A stretch of DNA of 64,000 bases from Prinia subflava (taxonomy: Eukaryota > Chordata > Aves > Passeriformes > Cisticolidae). Where the stretch lies: positions 12,165,162 to 12,229,161 of the forward strand of contig NC_086283.1 in the NCBI RefSeq assembly GCF_021018805.1, in the 5' to 3' direction. The position numbers and the translations under genes were made by a program. This document shows, in pieces, positions 1 through 12,300 of the stretch (positions within the stretch are counted from its first letter, which is position 1; every line of letters starts with the position of its first letter). Under the pieces are notes generated by a model, which saw only the letters and a program-made list of their open reading frames with translations, made no database searches and was not told the DNA's origin.

Positions 1-3000
1 TGTTATACAAATTATTGTGCCACACATGCTTGAGAGGTCAGCAAGTGGAGATGATTCATCCTGGCAAAGGCAGCTGGCTTTGGAGAGCCAACTAAACAAT
101 ACAGAGCAACACTGTTCACAACTGAGCTCTGAGCTTGTAGGAATATTATGAGATCATGCTGATTCATCTGAAGAGTGCAGAGAGAGAGGCAAGGCATGAA
201 TTTTACAATAATGACATGGGGTTGACAAGCATGAAGATTATTTAGGCTTTTGTTCTACCACAAAGTGGTTCTGGGAACTCTTAAAACATCTGATGTGGAA
301 ATAAAAGACTTAAGTGGTTTTTCCTGGGAAATGATCCTAACCACCCCTTTGTCTGCATCTTTCCCGAGATCTCTTGCAATTGTATTTACCAGTATTTTGT
401 GGTCTTGAATGTGCAATTTATTAATCTAAAAGAGGCTGCACAAACCAATTCCAGAAGTTATCTACACAAAACTGGGACCAAGTAAATGCAAGTCCAAAGC
501 CTGAGGATCAGGCAGAAAGTAAAGTCACCGGGGATGCTCAGTCCCTCAAGGGACGGGTGTGGCAAGCCAGGCAGACTGAGAACACGCTGATGAGCTGGCT
601 GAGCAAAGCCCTGTCCATCACCACTTTCCTTCCTCCTTAATCCTGCTGACATATGACAGCTCCCTCATTCACTTCAGTTTAAACAAACGGTGAATTTCAG
701 ATATCTGAATCAACTATGATCAGTTTGATATCTGAGGGGCAATCGCAGACTCAGCTCAGGGAAACCCAATGGGGTCTGGCATTCTCCTTCTACAAGTCTT
801 GACAGTGGACACCCATTCACTGCCCACTCACACTGGATGCCCGCTTAAAAAAAAAACCAAAACAAACCTTTCATATCTTTCTTATCTTCCGATTTCACTG
901 ATGCATTGTGGTTATTAAAAAAAAAAAAACAAAAAACAAAAAGAACAAGAAGGTTTTTTTTCCTGTGTTTTTCAATGATTTTTTTGAGTTCTGATTTTCC
1001 ACATCAGCAAAACAAACCTGAAGCTTCCTCAGAGAGATAATTGCTTTAAGGTCTCCTACAGCTCCTTTTTTTTTTTGAGCCCAATTATTGACAGATCAGG
1101 TATTGCTGAGGCAGTAGAGTTTTACTCATCAGGTCATTTAAAATACTTATAACTTTTAGGACCACTCAATACTCTCACAGTAATGCCTTAAAACTTCTCC
1201 TTTCCAGATGCTGATTTCCCCCACAGGTCACAAATAAGCAGCACACCAGGTGCATGAACATGCAAAATCCTCCTAAAAAGTATTTTAAATCTAAATTATG
1301 CTCTAAGGTATCTAACCTTGAAAATCATGCTAAGAATTATCCATTATATTTGGAATTCTTTATTTTAAAACTTGACCCTACATAAAAATACATAAACATT
1401 TACTTCAGATGATTTGTGTATTAAACAGAAAAGGGTGCACAGATTTTTTCTCTCTTGTCTCCAAGGTCCAGATTGCTATCTGGCTCAGAAATATAAGAGA
1501 TCAAATTCAAATATTTATTTTCTCTAACTGAACCAGAGGGGGAAAAGAGACCATCAATTTTCAGAAAGAGAGCTTATGTCAGACTGAGAGCTGACAGGAG
1601 ACAGAATTACTTAGAGTTTTTAATTTTATTTTCTGTCAAAAGAGAAACTTCCACCGAAATCTTCCATTGGAAGACTTGCAGTCTTTGATCAATCTGCCAA
1701 TATTCTCTAATCCGTCTCCCCAAAAGATAAGCAGAAAAATTTTGATTTTATTTGCTAAAAAAGAATTAATAAAAACATCTTTTGGCAGGAAAAAAATACC
1801 CAAACAGTCAAATAATCAATATTCTTGGTTTTCAAAGGCTGAAAATATCTCTTAAATAGCTAATATTTTTTTTACCCAAGATAAAAAAAAATTGAAGGCA
1901 TTCCTGCAGCAACCAATTTGACCAGTAACCAGGAGAGGAGCAGCACCACGCCCGCAGACAGGACAAGGCTACTTCTCAGGTGGTTTCTGTCTTTTCAGCA
2001 CTGCTCAAACAGGAATATTTAAACAATTATGCCTTTCCCCAAAACTGACTGTTATGCTGGTTAAATAAAAAAGGAAATAATACCACACATGGATATTTTT
2101 TATCTTTCCTACCTTGTGCAGTTTATAAAGTTACAGCTGTGGAAGCTTTGCTTTACTTGTCTTCTACAGCAACTATCTGAGTCTTGTCTCTCTGGTTCCT
2201 TCCTCTGGAATGTGAAAATTTAAACAAATAAAGGCAGAAAGACTCACTTGGACAGTTAAAACATAATTTTAAAACTGAGAAGGGAGCAAGCTGCTTTAAT
2301 GCTCAGCTCTTCAGTCACAGGGATGAGGAATTCACATATATGAGAAGGACAAAAAGCAAAGATGGGCAAAATTGAACTTATTATTCCTAAGGTTTCTCAG
2401 GTGAAACAAGACAGACTAAGTCTCTTCCCTGGTTAATTTTTTTTTTGTACTCCACAAGTAGTACAACTCTCTCCAGCCCCTACAGAACAGAACCAGAAAT
2501 CCATGCTTCATACTTGGAGAAGTCAGGTCACTCCTGAAATGACAGCCTAAGAAAGACTTCTCCTTCAATGCAAAGCACAAAGATTCTTTTGCTTGTATAT
2601 GCAGAGATCCATCCAGCTTCTCTCCTTTTCTTTTCTAAATTGAGTATCCTAGTTGACATTACCCCTGCCACTGGGAGTAAGGAAGACAAGGAACAATCTT
2701 GCCTCTGAAATCCCAGTGTTACCATTAATGGAAAACTTTCAGCTGACACTAATTTTAAGACTTCAAACTTCATACATGATAAAACTGTATGAATAATTAT
2801 AAGAATTAGGAGAATGGCAGAGCTCCATTCACCTCTGTAGAACTTTGCAGAAAAATTTAATAAAGAAGCAGCACTAGGAAAAAAAAACAAAAGAAAGGAA
2901 AAATGTCCACAAAGCATCTTACCTTTGGATAGAATAGTGCTTAGAGAGGACACGAACTTCAATTCACACGTCATAAAGCAAGACTCTTCTTGGCAGAGAG

Positions 3001-4159
3001 ATAGATACCTGTAGGTTTATGCAAGTGGAAGCTGATTTGTTGTTATACTTTGATCCTGTAAAATAATGAAAATGGAATATATAATCAGGTCCAGCAACTC
3101 AAGCACTCTGAATTGTTATAAAAGCTTAATCTTACAATAAAATAAAGAGGTATCTATTGACTGAATCATCACTCCTGAATCATTGTCATGCTCTGGTTGC
3201 AATTCATGAGAGGACAATGACACCTGGCAGACAAACCCCAGCTTCTCCTTTTATGGCAGGCCCACTGCCAGGGCAGCATTGGGTCAGGCACTAACTGTGA
3301 TGGTTTCCATAAGTGACTCCTAAATTAATCAAGAACCCTCATGCTGAATAAATATGAATACAGTGCAATGCATCATCTTTTCCAAGTGCACAGTTCAAGC
3401 CTATATTTTTAGAAACATCCAGTTGAACCTTACCTCAACCTTACTGGTCTTGCTTCCTGAAGGGACATCCTCTAACAATGGTGAAATCTTAAGGCAACAA
3501 ACCCCTTAATTTCTTGCAGCGCAAAGTACAGTTAAAGGGGACTTTGCACCACAAGCCTTTGTCAGACTTTGGATGCATGTGAACACATAGCTCAGCTTAG
3601 CTGCTTTTTCTCCCTTTTCACCCCCAGTCCAGGAAAAGTTCTCTGCTGACTGTCATGTCAAGTATGGAAAACCTTATACAGGAAAATTATGTGCTGCCTT
3701 ATTTTAAAATATTTTCTCTGAATTCACATACTGAGTATCTGCCATTGTCACGTTCCACTGTAAAGGAATAGTGGAGGGGTTCTTTTTAAGAGATTTCTCT
3801 TCATAAATAAAGCACAAATGTGGGAAATATTATGTCTGAGAACTGTTTATCAAATAAGAAAGGTGTGGTCCTACTGAAGGTGGCTTGAAAAGGGAGCAGA
3901 GAGGCAGGGTAGACTGCAGGGCTGAGCAGGGAGAAGGCGAGCAGGGGCAGAATGAGCTGAACCTCTAGATGAGCTTCCCACCCCCTAGAAATTGAGACAG
4001 CAGGCCCCGGTTGTGGCGCAGTTAAGTCTGTTTACATGCTAAGGCTCCTCCATAGTCCCATAGTCAAGCTCTGGCCAGTCAGGGAGAATATTTCCTTGGC
4101 AGCAGGAATTTCAATGCCTGCAGCCCAGGGGTGGAAGTTTTCTCTGCCCTGACTGACCA

Positions 4160-4246
4160 CCAGGCCAAGTCTCCCCACATCCAGAGCTTCCCGCCATTTT
4201 CTAAAGGCGTTGTCCGCTTAGACACCCCAAAATGGCGGCGGTCGCC
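4160..4246 (+). repeat. Direct duplication, copy A (CpG-rich)
   Basis: An 87-bp unit beginning ccaggccaagt and ending ggcggtcgcc. It aligns along its length with 4371-4457, 211 bp downstream. Most differences are CpG-to-TpG/CpA type changes, this copy keeping the CpGs. It may be part of an unidentified dispersed repeat or LTR fragment spanning about 3.9-4.5 kb. Confidence 0.6.
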
Positions 4247-4253
4247 ACACCCC

Positions 4254-4289
4254 TCACGTGTCCCAGCTGCCTCCCGCATGTGACACGTG
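4254..4289. promoter_or_regulatory. Cluster of four E-boxes (two CACGTG, CATGTG, CAGCTG)
   Basis: CACGTG at 4255-4260 (as TCACGTG), CAGCTG at 4264-4269, CATGTG at 4277-4282 (TCACATG on the minus strand) and CACGTG at 4284-4289, all within 36 bp. TCACGTG and TCACATG are the core seen by MITF/TFE and USF bHLH-zip factors. MITF is known to drive HPGDS in mouse mast cells. The site lies 4.9 kb upstream of the first coding exon. Use as a regulatory element is inferred. Confidence 0.35.
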
Positions 4290-4370
4290 CTAAAGCTCTA
4301 AAGTAATTCTGCACCTCATTTCAGAAAATGGATTTATAGCATAATACCTAAACAATGTTGAGGTATACTG

Positions 4371-4457
4371 CCAGGCCAAGTGCCCCTGGCTCCAGAGCTT
4401 CTCACCATTCTCTGAAGGTGTAATCTGCTTGAAGACCCTAAAATGGTGGTGCTCTCC
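4371..4457 (+). repeat. Direct duplication, copy B (CpG-decayed)
   Basis: Same length as copy A and in the same orientation. It shares ccaggccaagt, tccagagctt, ctgctt and aaaatgg blocks. CG dinucleotides of copy A are mostly TG or CA here, which suggests methylated-CpG decay after duplication. Confidence 0.6.
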
Positions 4458-7400
4458 TTTGAGGCATGAATAAAAGTTAACAGGTTTCGGTGCCTGTTAG
4501 CAACCTGTTACGAGAAGAATATTTTCTAGTATTACCTTGAGGGCTGCGTTTTCCAAAGGAGAGATGAAACACTGTTCTGCAAGACAGCCCAGAAAGGGTT
4601 TTGGTGCTTAATTTTGCTGAGGCTGGGCATGCAGGACCACACACTGGCTAGCAGAGGCTCTATGCTCTGAGTACATGCATGAAAATCAACCTGAGCAGTG
4701 TCCAGTCTGCCAGTGCTTTTTCTCTTCCATACTACTGCTATCTGAAACTCAGTATTTCAGTTCCCAGAAAATGCTGGTTCCTTCCTGGGTGCTGTTTTCT
4801 AGATCTAATCTTTCTTGAGGTTTTCAAACTGATTGCTCAGTCCTGCTTCAAGTGGAATAAAAGCATCCCAAGTTCATCAGGAAATACCTCCATAAAGGCA
4901 CAAATGGTTTTAAATAACTCGAAATCTGTCTTAAAATTTTTAGACACTTGTAACTCCACCATGATTTTTTTACTCAGGAGTAGAATGGTGGATACCAACT
5001 TTACATATATTTCACATTCTCTCAGATTTCCTGTTTGATTTTGTTACTGAGTGGTTCCAAGTTGAATTTAATCATGAGATCCACTAATCCTCTGTTTAAA
5101 GGTATGTTAAAGCCAGTTAAGCTGGCTTCACACAGTCAGAGGAAAGCTGGAAAATCAGATAAGCAGGTAAACAACTTTAAAGTATTAAAGCTAATTTAAT
5201 AGTGAATTTAAAGCTGTTGAGTTCATGGCTTTGAAAGCTGCATGCAATGAAACTGGGACTGAAGCATCAGGAAAATCCACAAATACCAGAGGTTTATGTC
5301 CAAAAAGAAGACAGAGGAGTCCTACAACTTTATTTGAATAAAGGGAGAGGGCCCACTGAGGCACACACCCACGAGGTTTTTTCTCTTGAGGTTTTGGAGG
5401 GTGCAGCCTCCTTTTATTCTAAACTTCCTGGCCTCAGGTTGCCTTCTTCCTTTCCCCATTGGCTGAGGTACCAGGAAGGTACAGCCTTCCTGAACCACAC
5501 ACCACATATCCCCCGTTGAACTTACTACTTTACCCTGACATTCAGAAACTCAGGCTTGTGCAGACCACTGCCTGTTTCAGGAGTCAAGCTGTCTGGGCTC
5601 TGCAACAAACCTGCTGCCCAGAGTTGGTAGAGACATTAAGATTAATTTCAAAGATGTTAATACTCATACCTTCACCCATCAACTTGTTTGTAAAGACATG
5701 AGCTTTCCTTTCAGAAGTGCTGTCAGTGTAGGACAGGGCTGGTGTACAGAGCTGCACCAGCCATGTATTCATCAGAATAGAAATTGGAAAAACACTGCTT
5801 AGATGGCACTATTAGTGAAAGGTAAACTATCCCCTCCTGCTTTTATACACACCTGGCTTTGCAATGATCTCACCTGAAAAGATTCAATAGCGCTTAGAAG
5901 GTAGCAAAATACCTGCAAGTCTGAGCACTGAGATCCACCCACCACCACCATCTTTCAGTATTTCAAGCCATGATTAACCTAAAAAAAGAGAACAATTTTA
6001 AATACTTTGAAAGGTTTTCTTACTCTCCACCTCCAAAAAAGTCCCCAACATCTTCATCCCGAAAACCAACTCAAAGACACCAAATAGACATTTTTCCGGT
6101 AAAGTGATATTTTTCAATAATTTGATAACTCTGAATGGTTTAAATGGTTTTAATTTTTTCCTCATGATCCCCTTCTTTATAAAACACACTGGGGAAATGA
6201 GGGAAAGGAGGACAACAAAGAAAAAACCCTAACAGCTTACTTTGTATATTTGGCCAAAAGCTATTCTGAACACAACCATTTCTTTCATTTAGAAACTTAT
6301 CCGTAATTGTTTAGGAAGCACTACTCCTGACATTTCACAGTAAATATAAATAAAAAATAAAACCTACAAACATTTACAAAAGCATGCTTACAATAAACCT
6401 ATAAAGGCTTTTAAAATGTCAAGTATTTTTTGTAAACTCCTTTTGGAGCTGGTTTTGGTTTTGGGGTTTTTTTGTTCAGGGATGGAAAAAAAATGATAAG
6501 CTTGAAAGTGCAGCACCACTACAGACACTTGATTATTCCTTATGGTGTGCTCATTAGAAATTTGTTTAGCTTTGCTTTAGACAACTCAAACAATAGTTTC
6601 CGCTGCTTCCTTGACAGACAAAATATTCCACTCTCTACCACAACAGGCAGAGAGACTTGCTGATCATCAACCAAAATTCCCAATTCTTTACATCACTTCA
6701 CTACTCTTGACTGGACACGTCTTTGCGTACAGAGTGCTCCCACTGTAAGAATTAGGCTCTTCCAACACACTCACCTACTGGAATGTTTAGGCCTCAGCCA
6801 TCTCTCTATGTAGGTGTCCACTCCCTCATGACTGCACCTTAAAAATCTACTATTTTTATGCTTTTAAATGCCTTCCAGCTGGCAGCAACCTTTTGCTAAC
6901 ACAGGGCTAAATGGGCTAGAGGCAGCCAGGAAACAGGAGCTATGTGTGAATGGTGTAGCAAATCCAAGGCACTGGGACTGCTATAGATGTTTATAGGAAA
7001 AAAACTCTGTGGACACTCCTAAAGAAGGGAAACAGACACTAAATCAGATGAAATCAGTAGCATTTGTTTGCCTCTAAAAAACTGAAAAGTAAGTCTCAAG
7101 GTTTGGGGTTTTTTTGCCCTTGGCTCCTGAATCACTGTCATGAATCTCAGATAACACATGCTCTTTTAGAAATGCCATTCTTGTCTCTTGAATGACCATA
7201 CCGAACCAGAAACAGGGAGAACAAGGAAGAAAATCCTTCTACAATCTCATTCTCTCTTCTTACATTAACTTTCTAGATACATAATCCAAATTCATAGTAT
7301 ATAATCCTACATAGTTTTATCATATATGCCACAGATCATACCAAGTAATAAATCTGCGTGCAAAATTTGAAAATGGAGTAGCCAACATCTGCCACCTAAA

Positions 7401-9162
7401 ACATGCATGAGAAAGCTGGGATTGTCAAAATTTCTCTCTTTAGAGAAAGAAGTGGTTGCACCTGTAATCTGTGAGCCGCATTTGCCAAGCAGCAGAAAAA
7501 CATGGTTTCAGTAATTAACATATCTGAAAAAACTAATCACATCCTGATGCAACAAATTTCACCTGGAGCCGCTCTCTTTTATACTGTGCAAAGGAACACA
7601 TTTGATATAATAATTGTAATGGAGTCTCTGGAACACTTGTAGATATCTCCATTGGTAACTTTTCGGCTTTGTTCCTGCTTCTCTGCTAGGCCATCTGACG
7701 TGAAAAGTCTCCATTCACTAATAACGTACATCTCCATTCACTAATAATTCACTTCTGAGCCTGCTGTGTGCTGTGGGGCAGCAGATAACATTCACAATGA
7801 ATTAAGCAGGCTCTAATGTCCTCAGTTGCTATGAGTTTTTTTGGTTTTCTTTTTGCTTTTGCTACTCTGAAAACAGAAGGTATGTATTTTGACTTTAGAG
7901 GAACAAGTGGCAAAAGCAGTTTGCTGTTTTCAGTATGAGTTAAGTGTAAGCTTTTCTGTTTCTGAATGAAGAACTTCTTCGTCCAAAGTGAAAGCTGATG
8001 ATATATCTCCTCAAGCACATGTTTTCAGGGCAAGATGATTAAACAGGGGGTTGTTCCATTGTGAGATTATGTGGCAGTACTTACTCATTAAAAAAAGGAA
8101 AAAAAAGAGTTTCCTTTCTGTCTTAAGGCAGATGATGTGTGTTCCAGGCTTTCTTACAAACACTCTGAATGTTATGCATATAAAAGAATGGTAAATGCAA
8201 CATCTGCTTCAAGGTAAAAATGAGAATGGGTTTTGCTTTAGCTGAGGAGGCAGATGGTTGTTTTGCTATCCTTTCACCAGCACATTCAAATCTCAGCTGA
8301 GCTCTCTTATTAAAGTGCTATGTGTAAATGCTTACCTTTGGTTTAAAGCAACCTTATCTGTTTGCCTTTCCTGTACCATCCTTGCTATACAATCAGACTC
8401 TCAAATACTCTTTTGTTGCCTGTTACCCTGGGAAACAAATTGAGCCTTCCTGTAACGTGAGTCCTAACTAGAAGTCACAGGAAAAAATAAATCACATGAA
8501 AACTTTAAAAAGTAATTTCAAGTTTTCTTTTGGCTTCTGTACAAAAAAATCAATGATGATTTTCTCAAAACAACATTGTATCTTGATTTCAATTGAAAAT
8601 CTTTCTTCTAAAATAATTTTGGGTGAATCCTTACATAACTAGGGTAATAACTGATGCAAAAAAGCACAAGAGTTTGGTAATTCTCATGAACTGGTCTTGG
8701 ATGAAGGTCTCCGTAAGCAATAGGGGCTGAGCAGGGCAGGCCTGAACAAAATTACTGCTCAAGATAACAACTATCTTCTGGTACAGAATATAATCTTAGA
8801 TTTGCACTCTGGAAAAATCCTCCAGAACCACTTTATAAAAAAATGACCTGAGTTTAGAATAACAAAAGAAATAAGTGAAAGCTGAAAGTTCCTAATACTT
8901 AAGAAAAAAAATCAAGCCAGCTTTCTAGAGACTCACAAAAGGAGGAACTGCAAGTTCAGTTGTCTTTACCCACATCTGTGTGTGCTGTGGCTGACAAATG
9001 CAGAACAAAAAGGTGTGAGAAATGCAACTATTGCAAAGTGCAACAACTTGGTGCAATACTTCCTCTGCATTGTACAAGCATGTCTGTCAAAAGCAAGCAC
9101 ACAGAGCGGTTTTGTAAAAAAGGAGTTAACTTTCTCTGAAGCAGCTCTGTCTCCCCTCCCAG

Positions 9163-9306
9163 CAGGGCCCAGCATGCCGCAGTACAAGCTCACCTACTTC
9201 AACCTGCGGGGACGAGCAGAGATCAGCCGCTACCTCTTTGCCTATTCGGGCAAGCAGTACGAAGACCACAGGATAGAAGCAGCAGACTGGCCCAAAATCA
9301 AGCCAA
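9163..9306 (+). CDS. HPGDS: HPGDS coding exon 1 (ATG at 9174)
   Basis: A pyrimidine-rich tract ending in AG at 9161-9162 is followed by 11 nt of 5' UTR and then ATG, with A at -3. Encodes residues 1-44 plus the first base of codon 45. The donor is GTGAGT at 9307. The acceptor is a tandem NAGNAG (CAG-CAG), so the UTR could vary by 3 nt with no effect on the protein. Tyr8, Arg14, Trp39 and Lys43 lie here. Confidence 0.94.
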
Positions 9307-12300
9307 GTGAGTAGCACTGATTCTTATAGCCAAAGCTCCGCTGGAAATGCTGGCAGAAAGAAAAGCCATTTAAGAAGTACCTGCATGTTTCATGAGCAGA
9401 GATACATCTAATTTCTGGATTTAGTTAAGCCTGTGAGAGTTTTAAGGTGAGACAACCAAAATGTCATTGCTGATGTTCTCACAGGAGACCGGATCCAAAC
9501 ATTCAGACAATCTGAAATGCCTTACCTGCTCTCATTCAGCCAGGCTTTTACTCCTTATCAGCTCAGTACAGCTTTTATGTACCTAAAGATAACCAAATGA
9601 GTGTTGATCTCGGCTTCTCTGAATAATTTGATCTCAAAGACCACACCTCAGCCTTCACCCTGGGTTTAGAAAGCCAAATTGGAGAGAAGGGTCAGGAAGG
9701 ACACTCCTTTGCAACCTGAAAGGTCTTCAGAGTGGAAAAGTGAAGAGAAAAAAAAGTCAGTTGATATAGCAAGGAAAAAAATTAAAAGGATCAAAAGAAT
9801 TACCGGAAAATCATTGTTCCTATGAACAAGCCCTACCAATTCCTCCAAAAGTACCCTTCAGGCTATTGTACCCCATTCATTTCATGTCTTTTAGTTTAAG
9901 TAACCTCTTTACAGCCTTTAAAGGTATTCATTATTTCTGTTCATTAAATTAGCCTCTGTTCAAATGAAACAGATCTTGAGTTTGATGACTCAGGGTAAGA
10001 AACATATGCCTTCATTTCATGGATTAGGCTTGTGTTTGGCTACATGGACTTTTCACATCCGGAATGAAGAATAATGCCTTTAGTTTGGGGAAAAGACACA
10101 ACTGATTCACAAGGTGACTTCTATTAATAAGTGATATTTCTTGATAAGCTTTCACACCGTTTAATAAGCCCAGCCAGCAAACTACCAAATTTTTCTACGT
10201 TGCAAATTTGGTAGGTTTAGTCTTTCCTATTTGCAGTGACTAGAATGATAAACACTCAAACACTCTAATCCAAGTGGCAATTGAAGCCTTCAGTAGTACT
10301 CAAGCCTAGAAAACACTGGCAAAAATTGACAGAGAGGAATAAGAAGCAGTGGAACTGGGCTATTTTCAGCTAGGGATGACTGACTTTGGAAACCTTTTCC
10401 TTATAAAAGCTTAAGCCATTGACCATGTGGTATAGCTTATTTCTCTTTCACTGCAGTTCTCAGGGAAGCAGGGTAGAAACTAAAGGTGAGATTAAGAATC
10501 CAGATGACCTGAGGTAAGATCTACGCAGGCTTTTCATACTTAATTACACGCACATATTCACATGTATGCACACTCACTTTTGTCCTGAAACAAAGTTGAG
10601 GGTATAGACAAAGTATATACTTCTGTGGAGTTTTCTATATTGATTAAATAGCATAAATTTAAAAGACAAAGCATAATTAGTCACTTAAAGGGTGCAGAGG
10701 CATTTGCATTCTAGGACAAGATGTTCTAACAACACATCTATCAGACAAGGCAAAAGCATTGCATCACTCTTTGAACACTGTTGATGATCCCAATGTCTGA
10801 CCAGTGCAAGAAACAATGCAAGTTCTTCCTATGCTTTTCTTCAGTGCTCATTCCATAAATGTCCCAGGGAAGCTTTATGTGTACAGGAGGTGTTCACCAC
10901 AGTGAATGCGTAGCTGCAGCACCATTACCACGGAAACACTGGGAGCAGAGACACTCTAGAAATTCTAAGCTACACACTTTGTAACTCTATCTGCTGCACT
11001 AACAAATGCTGGCTCAGTCATTAACTTTTGGACACTTTTGTTTCTCTTTTTGTACTCTGAAAAGTTTGCTGGCAGGCTTACTGAGTGTTAATTACCGTTT
11101 TTCATTTTCTCTGCATAATGGCCTTTCATAGCAGCCTCTATAACTCAGCCTTAGATGAAATTCCATGGCAGATAAGAAGTTTAGCAAAATGTGAGAGCTG
11201 CTGCTCTAAGATTTGTGAAGTCATCTGTGCAAAATTGATGCTAGTCTAAGAGTTCTTTGAATTTCAGACATCTGTCAGACACCCAGTCAGTCAGTCAGTG
11301 GATGGGGAATGGAAATGTAGCCTGCTAATTGACCAGGAAAACATACATGTACACAGAAATAGTTGGGTGCATATCTGAAAGTGCTGTTACATCTTATGGC
11401 AGCAGTCTAAAACTTTGCTCTTCAAATCTCCCTGAATCCTAGCTCTAGCACCAAAGTAATGGTGCCATCTGCCACCACTGACATGCACATTTACAGACAA
11501 CAATTAAGAGATTTGCTAATTAAAACAAGAGTAAAGGTTTCTTGCATGTATAAAAATGCAATGCTGCTTAAGGAAATTGTCTGGAGATCACCTGATGACT
11601 ACCTCCTTCTCCTCATTTGTGAGGCATTTCTCATGGTTACTCACAGTAGTTCCAGACAAAATGTTCTCCCATAGGCAAATCATTCAGAAAAACACTGAAT
11701 CAAAGGTAGCAACAGGGCTTTGGAACAAACCAATAGCCGGTGCCCCAATCTGCCCTAGGGCACCAAAAACCCTGACTTTGCAGGCTGTGACTCAACACAA
11801 GAAATGTTTGTCTCCTGGAGAGGGAGTAGGTTTGTGCAGGCCTTGTGTGCCTTCACACTCTTAAGTGTTGCATACAGCATTTGCCCTAGAGAAAACAAGT
11901 CTTGCATTCTCTGCTATCCCGAGTTTTCAAAATGTGCCTCAGTTCCCTCCAAAGAGACACAGCTTGAAGAAGAATAAGCACCAGATAACAGGATTCTTGC
12001 CCAAAAAGTTAAACTACTGCTGTGTTCAAAAATAAACGTGAAATGAGGAGGTCCATCCAACCCACTGGATATACAAAAGCATAGTTCACTCTGCTGAGAA
12101 TTCTTTTTTACATCTCCCATTTGTATCTGTATTCAGATCCTTTATATAAATAATACCTTTATATAAAGGACCTTTTCTCCTCCTATTTTTCCTTAACTGG
12201 ATCTACCTAAGCAAGAAGAGAAATAGTAGCAGATTCCAGTCAGTCTCACCCTGGTGAAATCCAAAGGGTGGTAAGTGTTTAGCAATGATTAAGGGAATTA

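Larger units (their letters stand above)
1..9162. other. 5' flank or 5' non-coding intron of HPGDS, no coding gene recognised
   Basis: AT-rich sequence with A/T runs and short unrecognised open frames only. The one compositionally distinct part is 3.9-4.5 kb, where CpG-containing sequence, a decayed direct duplication and an E-box cluster occur. The 3' splice site at 9161-9162 implies a non-coding HPGDS exon upstream, here or outside the window. I could not identify it. Confidence 0.6.

Noticed and set aside
2528..2974. 148-codon open frame on the minus strand
   Set aside because: No recognisable domain or relative, and no splice or promoter support. It is expected by chance in sequence of this length.
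4679..5038. 119-codon open frame on the plus strand
   Set aside because: No family resemblance. Codon content looks random and there is no exon context.
8982..9173. 64-codon in-frame extension upstream of the HPGDS ATG
   Set aside because: The family starts at MP.YKL with 199 residues, and a pyrimidine tract plus AG at 9161-9162 marks a splice acceptor, so the upstream stretch is intron.
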